Positions 8,809 through 17,289 of a stretch of DNA of 64,000 nucleotides are shown here, in pieces; position 1 is the first letter of the stretch, and each line of letters starts with the position of its first letter. Source of the DNA: Parvibaculum sp963696585 (lineage in GTDB: Bacteria; Pseudomonadota; Alphaproteobacteria; Parvibaculales; Parvibaculaceae); contig CAVOKW010000043.1 of assembly GCA_963696585.1 (NCBI GenBank), forward strand, positions 1 to 64,000, given 5' to 3'. The notes below the pieces were generated by a model. It worked only from the letters and a program-made list of their open reading frames with translations, had not been told where the DNA came from and did no database searches. A program made the translations under genes and the position numbers.

Positions 8809-8823
8809 TTTTGCAGCGCAGCA
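8809..8823 (+). promoter_or_regulatory. Box 2 of a repeated motif in the ccr/ecm control region
   Basis: TTTTGCAGCGCAGCA, 65 bp before the ecm start and 123 bp from box 1. The core TTGC(A)GCGC(A)GCAA is palindromic apart from one position in each half. Confidence 0.5.
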
Positions 8824-8888
8824 ATATCTGTACAATCATTCCAGGAGACACCGTATAGAGCGTCAGGGCGGAGCAGAGGCAAGAAGAC

Positions 8889-10898
8889 ATGACGGGTAAA
8901 GTTGCAGAATCCAGCGGTAATCCGACACATCACAAGGCTGACCAGCCCTGGATTTTCCGCACCTATGCCGGCCACTCGACCGCCAAAGCCTCCAACGCGC
9001 TTTACCGCACCAATCTGTCGCGCGGCCAGACGGGTCTTTCCGTCGCCTTCGATCTGCCGACCCAGACCGGCTATGACAGCGACCATGTGCTGGCGCGGGG
9101 CGAAGTCGGCAAGGTTGGCGTACCGATCAGCCATATCGGTGACATGCGCGCCTTGTTTCACGACATTCCGCTCGAAAAAATGAATACCTCGATGACGATC
9201 AATGCGACGGCGGCCTGGCTGCTGGCGCTTTACATCGCGGTTGCCGACGAGCAGGGGGCCGATCGCGCCAAGCTGCAAGGCACGGTGCAGAACGACATCA
9301 TCAAGGAATATCTCTCGCGGGGCACTTATGTGTTTCCGCCCGAGCCTTCGATGCGCCTCCTCACCGATATTGTGTCCTATACCTATATCGAAGTGCCGAA
9401 GTGGAATCCGACCAATGTCTGCTCCTATCATTTGCAGGAAGCTGGCGCGAGCCCGGTGCAGGAACTCGCCTTCGCGCTGGCGACCGCTTGCGCGGTGCTC
9501 GACCATGTGAAAGCAGGCGGGCAGGTGCCGGAAGTCGAGTTTCCGCAGGTTGTCGGGCGCATCTCGTTTTTCGTCAATGCGGGTGTCCGCTTCATCACCG
9601 AAATCGCCAAGATGCGCGCCTTTGTCGATTTGTGGAGCGAGATCTGCCGCGACCGCTATGGCGTCACGGACGAAAAACTCTCGCGCTTTCGTTATGGCGT
9701 GCAGGTCAATTCGCTCGGCCTCACCGAACAGCAGCCGGAAAACAATGTCTATCGCATCCTGATCGAGATGCTCGCCGTGACGCTTTCCAAGGGCGCGCGC
9801 GCCCGCGCCGTGCAACTTCCCGCCTGGAACGAGGCGCTCGGTTTGCCGCGCCCCTGGGATCAGCAATGGAGCCTTCGCGCGCAACAGATACTCGCTTATG
9901 AGAGCGACCTTCTCGAATATGAAGACATTTTTGACGGCAGCCGCGTCATGGATGCGCGTGTCGAAGAGTTGAAGGCGCAGGCGCGCGAGGAAATGCGCAT
10001 CATCGAGGAAATGGGTGGCGCGGTGGCGGCGGTTGAATCCGCTTACATGAAGCAGAAACTCGTTGAATCCAATTCCGGTCGCCTCGCCGAAATTGAGGCG
10101 GGGCGTCAGGTCGTTGTCGGCGTCAACAAATATGAAGAGTCAGCGCCTTCACCCCTCGCCACGGGTGCCGGTTCCATCCACGTGGTGGAGAGCCATGTCG
10201 AGGCACAGCAGATTGCGGCCTTGCAAGCCTGGCGGCAGAAGCGCGACGCCAAGGCTGTGGCGGCGGCGCTGGCGGGCTTGCGCGCGGCGGCAAAAAGCGG
10301 CGAGAACGTCATGGAGCCGTCGATTGTCTGCGCCAGGGCGGGCGTGACAACGGGTGAATGGGGCAGCGCGCTGCGCGAAATCTATGGCGAGTATCGCGCG
10401 CCGACGGGTGTTTCCAAAGCCGCCCGCAATGACTCAGGCGATCTCGACGCGGTTCGCGCCATGGTCGATGCGGTTTCTTCCAAACTGGGCAAAAGGATGA
10501 AGTTCCTTGTCGGCAAACCGGGGCTTGACGGGCATTCCAATGGCGCCGAGCAGATTGCCGTGCGGGCGCGCGATTGCGGCATGGATGTGGTTTATGACGG
10601 CATCCGTCTGACGCCAGAGCAGATCGTGGACAAGGCGCTTGAAGATGGCGTCCATGTCGTCGGCCTGTCGATCCTTTCCGGCTCGCATGTGTCGCTGGTG
10701 CTGGATGTGCTTGAGCGCATGAAAGCGGCGGGCATTGGCGACATTCCGCTGATCGTCGGCGGCATCATTCCGCCCGAGGATGAGGCGCTGCTGACGAAGG
10801 CCGGCGTTGCGGCTATTTACACACCCAAGGACTTTCAGATCACCGACATCATGGCCGATATCTGCCGCATCGTGGACTATTCGGACGCGGCGGCGTGA
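8889..10898 (+). CDS. ecm: Ethylmalonyl-CoA mutase (MeaA-type, B12-dependent)
   Basis: A 669-residue single-chain adenosylcobalamin-dependent mutase that converts ethylmalonyl-CoA to methylsuccinyl-CoA between the Ccr and Mcd steps. The N-terminal TIM barrel starts DQPWIFRTYAGHSTAKASN and includes GLSVAFDLPTQTGYDSDH. The C-terminal B12 domain (about 535-660) shows the cobalt-ligand motif LDGHSNGAEQIA and the GLSILSGSH and VGGIIPPED signatures. Length fits Ecm (about 650-670) rather than two-subunit methylmalonyl-CoA mutase. Its cofactor could come from PduO encoded at 938-1552. Confidence 0.95.
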   Translation: MTGKVAESSGNPTHHKADQPWIFRTYAGHSTAKASNALYRTNLSRGQTGLSVAFDLPTQTGYDSDHVLARGEVGKVGVPISHIGDMRALFHDIPLEKMNTSMTINATAAWLLALYIAVADEQGADRAKLQGTVQNDIIKEYLSRGTYVFPPEPSMRLLTDIVSYTYIEVPKWNPTNVCSYHLQEAGASPVQELAFALATACAVLDHVKAGGQVPEVEFPQVVGRISFFVNAGVRFITEIAKMRAFVDLWSEICRDRYGVTDEKLSRFRYGVQVNSLGLTEQQPENNVYRILIEMLAVTLSKGARARAVQLPAWNEALGLPRPWDQQWSLRAQQILAYESDLLEYEDIFDGSRVMDARVEELKAQAREEMRIIEEMGGAVAAVESAYMKQKLVESNSGRLAEIEAGRQVVVGVNKYEESAPSPLATGAGSIHVVESHVEAQQIAALQAWRQKRDAKAVAAALAGLRAAAKSGENVMEPSIVCARAGVTTGEWGSALREIYGEYRAPTGVSKAARNDSGDLDAVRAMVDAVSSKLGKRMKFLVGKPGLDGHSNGAEQIAVRARDCGMDVVYDGIRLTPEQIVDKALEDGVHVVGLSILSGSHVSLVLDVLERMKAAGIGDIPLIVGGIIPPEDEALLTKAGVAAIYTPKDFQITDIMADICRIVDYSDAAA

Positions 10899-11179
10899 GC
10901 GCCGATCACATTCTCGCCTTATTGCCATAATCTTTGTGCCGCAATGCTATTTCTGAATGGGACTGTTCCTGAATGGGACGGTGGCGGATCATCGGGTGGC
11001 CAAAGGAGCGATCGGCCGGACGTGATTTTTCCCGTTAACTGTTGCGTTTCGGCGGGTTTTCGGGGTCCGGTTTCTGTTCATCCGGTGTTATAGTTGCCCG
11101 CGTAACATGGTTGCCAATCCGTTAATCCATGGACGGTCCGGGCCTTTGGGCCTTTCGTTGAATGCAGAAGGATCGGGCG
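10899..11179. other. Intergenic region after ecm
   Basis: 281 bp without a gene. An 11-bp direct repeat CTGAATGGGAC occurs at 10953-10963 and 10969-10979. The segment around 11085-11095 contains GTTATAGT, a possible -10 element for the following operon, but no matching -35 is clear. Confidence 0.4.
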
Positions 11180-11494
11180 ATGAGTGAGAGCATCGAGCAG
11201 AAGCAAGGCACGGGCGGCGGGCCTGCCAGCGGGCAGAGCGCTTATACCTATGGACGCAATGCCGAGCCGCTACCCGATCTGCATGTCTTTTCGCGTCTCT
11301 CCGAGCTGGATGCGGCCTATGCCAGCGATCTGGCCAAGCGCCGGGCGCGCCAGGAAACGCTGGAGCGCGAGATTGCCGAAATCGCCAAGTGCCTGACCGC
11401 GCCGCTGGATGGTCCGATCCCGGAAGCGCCCAAAAAGCGCAAGGGCCTTTTCGGCCGCAGCTTCGGCCGCAACAATGACAGCGACGGGGCCTGA
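11180..11494 (+). CDS. Small soluble protein, first gene of vWA operon
   Basis: A 104-residue protein I do not recognise. It has a Gly/Ser-rich start, a predicted charged helix or short coiled coil (about residues 44-68, LDAAYASDLAKRRARQETLE) and a very basic C-terminus (KKRKGLFGRSFGRNN). There is no signal peptide or membrane segment, so it is probably cytoplasmic. The ATG at 11180 is chosen because AAGGA lies 7 bases upstream; an in-frame ATG at 11162 lacks such a site. Its stop overlaps the next start (ATGA), so the two are translationally coupled. Confidence 0.7.
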   Translation: MSESIEQKQGTGGGPASGQSAYTYGRNAEPLPDLHVFSRLSELDAAYASDLAKRRARQETLEREIAEIAKCLTAPLDGPIPEAPKKRKGLFGRSFGRNNDSDGA

Positions 11495-12654
11495 TGATGA
11501 GCGTGACAGCCTCCATGATCCCGGAAGACATGCGCGAACAAATCGCGCGCAATTATGTGCAGAGCCAGCGTGAAGCCCGCTTTGTGCCGTTCCATCTGGG
11601 CGCCGTCTTGTTGCTGGCGGCGGTGGCGCTGGGTGCGATCACGGTCGACTACATGATCGTGAGCGAATTCTGGACGCGCGCGCTTGCCAATGAATATCTC
11701 GAATTGCCGGGCTCCCTGTCCAACTCGGTTGCCTTCAAGTCGATGCAGGTTCTCTTCGCCACGGTCTCGGCGCATATCCTTTATGAAAGCATGGGCAAGT
11801 TCGGGCGCGCCGCCTTTGTGCGCATCGTCTTTGTGCTCGCGGTCCTGATGCTGCTCGGCGTCGGCTTGCTGCTGGCGCAGATGTCGCTGCCGAACGGCAT
11901 TGCCGCGACAGGCGATGGCGGCGTCGGCTCCTCGCTCGGCAGCGCGCTGGCCGGTCTTGGCATTGCAACCGACGGGGCGCAGGCCACGGCGGATGCCTCA
12001 AGCGAGATCAACCAGATGCGTGGCTACCAGCCTTATTTCTGGCTCGGTGCGCTCGGCATTGTGTTTCTGGTCGTGACGGGTGTGGCTGCGCTCTGCATTC
12101 ATGGCGCGGTGGAAGCCTTGCGCCATGTTGTGCATGCCCGCGACTTCAAGCATCGCAAGGCCGAGATGGAGCGCCTGTCGCAGCTTGAAGCCGAGTATGA
12201 CAATAACCGTCATGCGCTCACCGAAATGGAGGGACCTGAAAATCGCCGTCACCTGCTCTGGACCGGGCTGATGCGCGAATGCCGCGCCTATGAACAGGGG
12301 CTGGACGAGGCGCGCCGCGAGGCCCAGCGTCCGCGCACGGCCCCTGCTCTTCAAGCGCCGCCTGTGCGCCGCCTGCTTGGTCGCAGCAACGAGGTCAGCG
12401 TTGCGCCAGCCCAGAGCTTCGATCCCTATGCGGGGCGGGCCGAGAAGCTCGACAGGCTCAAGGCTTGCGAGGCATCGCGTGAATTGCCGCGCTATGAGAA
12501 ACTGTTCGATGAATGGTGGGAGCGGCGGTCGCGCAATGCGATGAAGGCGGGTCCGTCAAGCGTTGATGGCGTTCGTGCGCCGCATGGCGAATTGTTGCCG
12601 CCACCGCGCGGTCTGTTGCGCGGCCAGCCGGGCATTGGCAAGGCCGCCCAATGA
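11494..12654 (+). CDS. Polytopic membrane protein with coiled-coil cytoplasmic tail, second gene of vWA operon
   Basis: A 386-residue protein of unknown family. Hydrophobic helices lie near residues 32-56, 82-100, 107-130 and 180-208, with a Gly/Ala-rich loop between the last two. A long charged helix follows (about 212-300, FKHRKAEMERLSQLEAEYDN), then a Pro/Arg-rich end (PPPRGLLRGQPGIGKAAQ). Start and stop both overlap neighbouring genes by 4 bp, so all three genes are almost certainly one operon. I infer that it anchors an assembly joining the cytoplasmic first protein and the exported third protein. Confidence 0.7.
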   Translation: MMSVTASMIPEDMREQIARNYVQSQREARFVPFHLGAVLLLAAVALGAITVDYMIVSEFWTRALANEYLELPGSLSNSVAFKSMQVLFATVSAHILYESMGKFGRAAFVRIVFVLAVLMLLGVGLLLAQMSLPNGIAATGDGGVGSSLGSALAGLGIATDGAQATADASSEINQMRGYQPYFWLGALGIVFLVVTGVAALCIHGAVEALRHVVHARDFKHRKAEMERLSQLEAEYDNNRHALTEMEGPENRRHLLWTGLMRECRAYEQGLDEARREAQRPRTAPALQAPPVRRLLGRSNEVSVAPAQSFDPYAGRAEKLDRLKACEASRELPRYEKLFDEWWERRSRNAMKAGPSSVDGVRAPHGELLPPPRGLLRGQPGIGKAAQ

Positions 12655-13337
12655 CAGCCAGGGGTTTTGTACTGGCGCTGGCAATGAGTGTCGGGCTGTT
12701 GACGGGCGCGCAGGCGGAAGAGCCGCAAGTCCATGCCAGGCCGCAGACCATCGTGATCGGTCTCGATCTTTCCAAAAGCAATCCGATGGTGCTGGACGAT
12801 GCCTATGCGGCGCGGGCTGGCGCCAAAGCGGTGGAAGGCCTTGTCGCGCTGCCGCTCAAGTCGCGCGTCTTGCTGCGCACCTTTGGCAGCTATGAAGTGA
12901 CCGCCAATGGCTTGAAAATCGATCAGCGCATTTCATCGCAGGCCAAGCCGGCCGCCGTGGCCGAAGGCATTGCGACAATCATCGCCAAGGTGCCGGCGCT
13001 TGTGCGCCAGGGCAAACTCAAGGCGCAGAACAAGACCAATATCGTGCCCTTCCTTGAGACCATGTCGGAAGTCGTTGATTGCCAAGCGGATGATGTCAGC
13101 GTGATCTTGTTGACTGACGGGTTTGAGGATTCCGAATATGCGCATTTGACGGCGGGGGGCGGCGGTCATCTGCCCGCGCCTGACGAAGCGCTTTATGCAG
13201 GCTGCAAGCAGATGACAATCCTCGGTATCGGGCAGGGTGGCGGCAGCCCCAGCGCGACGCAACGCCTGCGCGGCCAATGGGCAGCCTGGGCCAAGGCGGC
13301 GGGCTTTGCGCATTTCACCGGTCTTTACGACTGGTAA
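12651..13337 (+). CDS. Exported vWA-fold protein with MIDAS-like motif, third gene of vWA operon
   Basis: A 228-residue protein with a signal peptide (residues 1-22, ending GAQA). The mature part looks like a von Willebrand A domain: TIVIGLDLSKSNPM supplies the DxSxS metal-site motif, NKTNIVPFLE a possible MIDAS threonine, and VILLTDGFEDSEY the terminal Asp strand. vWA domains bind partner proteins through a bridging Mg2+. The protein ends soon after the domain (HFTGLYDW). The start overlaps the stop of the membrane gene (ATGA). No homologue of known function comes to mind; the fold call is by motif. Confidence 0.75.
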   Translation: MTARGFVLALAMSVGLLTGAQAEEPQVHARPQTIVIGLDLSKSNPMVLDDAYAARAGAKAVEGLVALPLKSRVLLRTFGSYEVTANGLKIDQRISSQAKPAAVAEGIATIIAKVPALVRQGKLKAQNKTNIVPFLETMSEVVDCQADDVSVILLTDGFEDSEYAHLTAGGGGHLPAPDEALYAGCKQMTILGIGQGGGSPSATQRLRGQWAAWAKAAGFAHFTGLYDW

Positions 13338-13414
13338 GTTCGGACCTCATTTGACGCCTGCTTGTCCGCAGCGATAGGTTCCGCTTCTCGCGGCCTTTCA
13401 CTCCCGGCATTTCC

Positions 13415-14359
13415 ATGCAAGTTGCTCTCAGCCTCGTCCTGCCGATCTTTGGCGTGATCGGTCTTGGTTATTTTGCGGCCAAGCGCGGCATCATGCGCCC
13501 GGGCGCGATTGATGGCCTTGATCTCTATGTCTTCACCTTCGGCATTCCGATCCTGCTGTTTCGCAATCTCGCCAAAACCGAATTGCCCGACACTTTGCCC
13601 TGGGGTCTGTGGCTTTCCTTTTATGGAGCCATGCTCACCATCTGGGGCATTGGCTATCTGATGGGGCGCTATGGCTTTGGCCGGTCAACGCCAGATGCGG
13701 TGATGCTGGGCTTTGGCGGGGGGCAGGGCAATGTCGTGATGCTCGGCATCCCGATCATCCTGACGGGGTTTGGCGACAAGGCGTCGGTGCCGCTGTTCTT
13801 GATCCTTGCCTTTCACGGGCTCATTCTCATCACCAGCGCGACATTCATGCTGGAACTGACCAGGCATCGCGGCGATCACATGCCGCGTGGCTGGGCCATT
13901 TTCAAACTGGGGCTGAATAGTTCACTGCGCAATCCGATCATCATGGGGCTGGCGGCCGGGTTGCTCTACAGCCAGACCGGATTGGGCATTCCGGCGATCA
14001 TGGATACGGCGCTTGAAATGATCTCGCGTTCGGCCATCCCTTGCGCGCTCTTCGTGCTTGGCGGCACGCTGACGCGCTATCATTTGCGCGCGTCCATCGG
14101 TGCAGCCTCAATGACGGTCATCATGAAGCTTGTGATGATGCCGATCCTCGTTTTCACGATGACGTATTTTGTTTTTGGATTGCCTGATCTCTGGGTCAGT
14201 GTGGCAACAGTTCTCGCGGGTATGCCGACAGGGGTTTATTCCTCGATCCTCGCCAATCGCTATCAGGTGGCGCCGGGCATTGCCTCAAGCGTGGTTGTGC
14301 TGTCAACGGGCTTGAGCCTCGTGACGCTCACCTTGCTGTTGCGTCTCTTTCTTGGCTGA
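13415..14359 (+). CDS. AEC (auxin efflux carrier) family transporter
   Basis: A 314-residue membrane protein with about ten helices and the two-fold five-helix repeat of the AEC/MdcF family. The N-terminus VLPIFGVIGLGYFAAKRGIM and the C-terminal LAGMPTGVYSSILANRYQ segment are typical. These carriers export or import carboxylates, malonate or auxin-like acids; the substrate here cannot be told. Its stop is 3 bp from the stop of the convergent acyltransferase gene. Confidence 0.87.
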   Translation: MQVALSLVLPIFGVIGLGYFAAKRGIMRPGAIDGLDLYVFTFGIPILLFRNLAKTELPDTLPWGLWLSFYGAMLTIWGIGYLMGRYGFGRSTPDAVMLGFGGGQGNVVMLGIPIILTGFGDKASVPLFLILAFHGLILITSATFMLELTRHRGDHMPRGWAIFKLGLNSSLRNPIIMGLAAGLLYSQTGLGIPAIMDTALEMISRSAIPCALFVLGGTLTRYHLRASIGAASMTVIMKLVMMPILVFTMTYFVFGLPDLWVSVATVLAGMPTGVYSSILANRYQVAPGIASSVVVLSTGLSLVTLTLLLRLFLG

Positions 14360-14362
14360 GGC

Positions 14363-15415
14363 TCAAGTGCTGACGGCCTGACTCGCCACACTGGATTTGC
14401 TCTTGCCCGTCAGACGGAACATCTGGGGCCGGACAAAGAGGAATGAGAGCGGCGTGTTCACCACCAGACGATAGGCGATGAGCGGGGCGATAATGCCCGC
14501 CGTTGCCGCAACCAATGTGATGAGATCACCGCTTTCAACGCCCAGGCGAAGCATGACAATGCGCGTCACGCCCATGGGCAGGAAGAAGGCGAGGAAGACA
14601 TAAATCGAGCGCGCACCGAGAAAAGCGAGTGGCCTGGTCAGGCCGCGCGCGGCGAGCACACTCATCAGCATGATCGCGCCTCCGGCACCGGCAAAGCCCA
14701 TCAGGAGTTCGATGGCGCGGATATTGATCAGCCCCGAAAATACCGCGCTGGCGACGCTGGCAAGCAGGGTGGCGCCAAGGGCGAGGCCCAGCCATGCACG
14801 GCTCTGCGCCCAGCTCGCAATATCGAAAACATATCGGGCGCCATGGATGCCTGCGACAAACCAGACAAAGCGCCAGGCGAACTCGTCAATCAGCATCCAG
14901 CCGGTATCAAGCATGGAGAAATAGATGGCAATGGCAAAGAGGAAGACGAGCAGTTTCGAGGCGTCGCGCAACAGGCGCAACACGCAGAAGAAAAGCGCCA
15001 GCTCATAGATGAACCACAAAGCGGCAAAAGGCTGAATCGGGATCATCAGGAGATCGACATAGGTCACATCCCAGTTGCCGCCTGTATGGGGCAGCATTTT
15101 GATGCCGATCTGGATGACCGACCACAGCACGTAAAAGTAAGCGAAATGCAGAACCTTGCCGTCAAGGAAGGTGCGGCGGTCGGCATAGAGCGCCTTTTGC
15201 GCAAAGAGACCCGCGACCAGAAAGAACAGCGGCATGCGGAAAGGTTTGGCAAATTCCGAGATGACGCCAAAGATTTCCGGCAGATGATGGGTTGAGGCCT
15301 GGACGCCATAGGTCGTGTGTTCGATGACGACGAGCGCAATGGTCAAGCCTTTGACGCTATCGATCCAGTCGATGCGGCGTTTCGCTTTGGTCGCGGGATT
15401 AACCATTTTCATCAC
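14363..15415 (-). CDS. Acyltransferase-3 family membrane protein
   Basis: A 350-residue protein with about ten helices. The start RIDWIDSVKGLTIALVVIEH carries the Acyl_transf_3 signature, with the conserved His at the end of helix 1, and FRMPLFFLVAGLFAQKAL is the second family motif. Members transfer acetyl or succinyl groups to exported sugars, lipids or glucans (OafA, OpgC). No sugar gene cluster is adjacent, so the acceptor is unknown. Confidence 0.85.
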   Translation of the reverse strand: MMKMVNPATKAKRRIDWIDSVKGLTIALVVIEHTTYGVQASTHHLPEIFGVISEFAKPFRMPLFFLVAGLFAQKALYADRRTFLDGKVLHFAYFYVLWSVIQIGIKMLPHTGGNWDVTYVDLLMIPIQPFAALWFIYELALFFCVLRLLRDASKLLVFLFAIAIYFSMLDTGWMLIDEFAWRFVWFVAGIHGARYVFDIASWAQSRAWLGLALGATLLASVASAVFSGLINIRAIELLMGFAGAGGAIMLMSVLAARGLTRPLAFLGARSIYVFLAFFLPMGVTRIVMLRLGVESGDLITLVAATAGIIAPLIAYRLVVNTPLSFLFVRPQMFRLTGKSKSSVASQAVST

Positions 15416-15427
15416 TCCTTGCCCTCA

Positions 15428-15449
15428 AAAGGGACGCAAGCGTCCCTTT
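15428..15449 (-). terminator. Probable terminator after gluQ
   Basis: Perfect 9-bp stem AAAGGGACG/CGTCCCTTT with a CAAG loop, 60 bp past the gluQ stop and just upstream of the acyltransferase start on the minus strand. The T-run is short (TTTT). Confidence 0.6.
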
Positions 15450-15508
15450 CAGGGACGATCCTTGTCCGTTTCCAGGGGAGGAGCAGGAATCGCGCCAAAT
15501 GCGCAGAG

Positions 15509-16417
15509 TCAATCCGTCGGGTGATCCAGCCCGATCAGGCGGCGGATATCCAGGGGTGTGAGGCCCTGGGCGCGCAGATCACGCAGGCCCTGATCGCGCG
15601 CCGTTTTGGAGAGGCGCCGACCGGTGGCATCACGGATGAGGCCATGATGGTGATAGCGCGGTTCTGGCAGGCCGAGCAGGATTTGCAGCAGGCGATGGAT
15701 GAAGGTGGCGGCGAAAAGATCCTGACCACGCGTGACGAGCCCGACACCCTGCGCGGCATCATCAATGACGACGGCGAGGTGATAGCTTGTCGGCACATCC
15801 TTGCGCGCGATGATGACATCGCCGAAAAGTTCAGGTCTGATTTTCTGCCGTCCGGTCTGCCCGATGGGGCTTTCGCCCTCTTCGACGAATGTGATCGGAC
15901 CGCCATTCATTCTTTCAGCCAGTGCTGTTGCCTTTTCAAGATCCAGCCGCCAGGCATAAGAGCGCCCCTCCCACATCAGCCTGTTGCGTTCGCTGAGACT
16001 GATGTCCTTGTAGAGACCGGGATAGATCGGGGCCCCATCGGGATCGCTTGGCCAATGTTTGAGGCCGATGCCGCTTTCATTGATCGCGTCGGTGATTTCC
16101 TTGCGCGTGGCAAAACAGGGATAGACGATTTCCATGTCGCGCAGATCGCGCAAGGCGCGTTCATAAACAGCCATGCGCGTTGACTGGCGCATGACGGGTT
16201 CGGGCCAACTCAGCCCCAGCCATGCGAGGTCCTCATAAATGCCGTGCACATATTCTTCGCGCGTCCGGCCCTGATCGATATCTTCGATGCGGAGCAGAAA
16301 CGCCGCGCCTTCGCGTGCGGCAAGTGCTGCGCCGAAGAGCGCCGAATAGGCATGTCCCAGATGCAGCCAGCCGCTCGGGGAGGGCGCGAAGCGCATAGGC
16401 GTTGCCGGATGCGGCAT
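15509..16417 (-). CDS. gluQ: Glutamyl-Q tRNA(Asp) synthetase
   Basis: A 302-residue truncated glutamyl-tRNA synthetase that loads glutamate onto queuosine of tRNA-Asp. It keeps the class I catalytic core: FAPSPSGWLHLGHAYSAL contains the HIGH-like motif and RRLSKTARDQGL the KMSKS-like motif. It lacks the anticodon-binding domain of full GltX (about 470 residues). The ATG at 16417 is preferred because GGAG lies just upstream and the protein then starts right before the first motif; the frame continues up to 16501, which would overlap the divergent esterase gene. Confidence 0.93.
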   Translation of the reverse strand: MPHPATPMRFAPSPSGWLHLGHAYSALFGAALAAREGAAFLLRIEDIDQGRTREEYVHGIYEDLAWLGLSWPEPVMRQSTRMAVYERALRDLRDMEIVYPCFATRKEITDAINESGIGLKHWPSDPDGAPIYPGLYKDISLSERNRLMWEGRSYAWRLDLEKATALAERMNGGPITFVEEGESPIGQTGRQKIRPELFGDVIIARKDVPTSYHLAVVIDDAAQGVGLVTRGQDLFAATFIHRLLQILLGLPEPRYHHHGLIRDATGRRLSKTARDQGLRDLRAQGLTPLDIRRLIGLDHPTD

Positions 16418-16494
16418 TGTAAGCTCCGTCGGGGTGTCTAAACTCTCCGGGCGCTTCTTATAGCGCAAGCGCAGGCGCCCTTTAAGGAGAAGTG

Positions 16495-17178
16495 ATGGCA
16501 CAACCGCTTAGCGGGCCGGTTCTGCCGGCCGCCTCGGGAAAAGCCGACAGTCTGGTCATTCTCAGTCATGGCTATGGCTCGGACGGGAATGATCTGATCG
16601 GGCTTGCGCCTTACTGGCAAAAAATACTGCCGCAAACGGCCTTCGTGGCGCCCAATGCGCCCGAACCCTGCCCGGGTAGCCCCAATGGCTATCAGTGGTT
16701 TGCGATTTCACGGCTTGACCCGCATGAGATTGCCCGTGGGGTTGACCAAGCGGCCCCCGTTCTTGCGGGGTTTATCGCGGAGGCACTGGCCAGGTTTCAG
16801 GTGCCGCCTTCGCGTCTGGTGCTGGTGGGTTTCAGCCAGGGCACGATGATGTCGCTGCATGTGGGTTTGCGTCTGGCTGTGCCACCGGCTGCCATTCTCG
16901 GCTTTTCCGGCATGATGGCCGCGCCGCCGCCAGCCGGACTGGTGGCACCACCCCCGGTGATGATGGTGCATGGCGATGCCGATGACATGCTGCCACCCGC
17001 ACAGATGCATCAGGCGGTGCGCCAGCTCGGCGTGGCGGGCGTCAGCGTGCAATGGCATGTCAGCCATGGCGTTGGGCACGGCATTGACCCGGAGGGACTG
17101 GAAATCGGGGGACGCTTCGTTCGCGATGCGCTGGATGGAAGGCTCAGGGGAGCGGGCGGATGCGCCGTTCTGACTTAA
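16495..17178 (+). CDS. Phospholipase/carboxylesterase family alpha/beta hydrolase
   Basis: A 227-residue serine hydrolase. The nucleophile elbow is GFSQG (about residues 118-122), the acid lies in HGDADDMLP and the base in GHGIDPEG, a complete catalytic triad. The start ILSHGYGSDGNDLIGLAP carries the oxyanion-hole region of the carboxylesterase/acyl-protein thioesterase family. AAGGAG lies 5 bases before the ATG at 16495; a GTG immediately upstream is less likely. Substrate unknown. Confidence 0.9.
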   Translation: MAQPLSGPVLPAASGKADSLVILSHGYGSDGNDLIGLAPYWQKILPQTAFVAPNAPEPCPGSPNGYQWFAISRLDPHEIARGVDQAAPVLAGFIAEALARFQVPPSRLVLVGFSQGTMMSLHVGLRLAVPPAAILGFSGMMAAPPPAGLVAPPPVMMVHGDADDMLPPAQMHQAVRQLGVAGVSVQWHVSHGVGHGIDPEGLEIGGRFVRDALDGRLRGAGGCAVLT

Positions 17179-17289
17179 CGTGACATGACCATGTCAGGTG
17201 GCTTCACAAAGCCGTTGCACAAGATATAGTAGAGTGGCTGCCGTCAGGGGATGACCCGCAAATTTGAGTGAACAGCCCAGGAGGGCCAT

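Larger units (their letters stand above)
8578..8888. other. Divergent ccr/ecm control region
   Basis: The 311 bp between the two divergent starts carry no gene. The region holds two copies of a 15-bp box (8686-8700 and 8809-8823, listed separately), one near the centre and one about 65 bp before the ecm ATG. Promoters for both genes must lie here; no clear sigma-70 -35/-10 pair was identified. Confidence 0.6.

Noticed and set aside
8574..9884. 436-residue minus-strand frame over ecm
   Set aside because: Antisense to a certain gene, no recognisable motif and no ribosome-binding site.
16418..16501. Longer gluQ reading frame to 16501
   Set aside because: Would overlap the divergent esterase start; GGAG and the catalytic motif support 16417.
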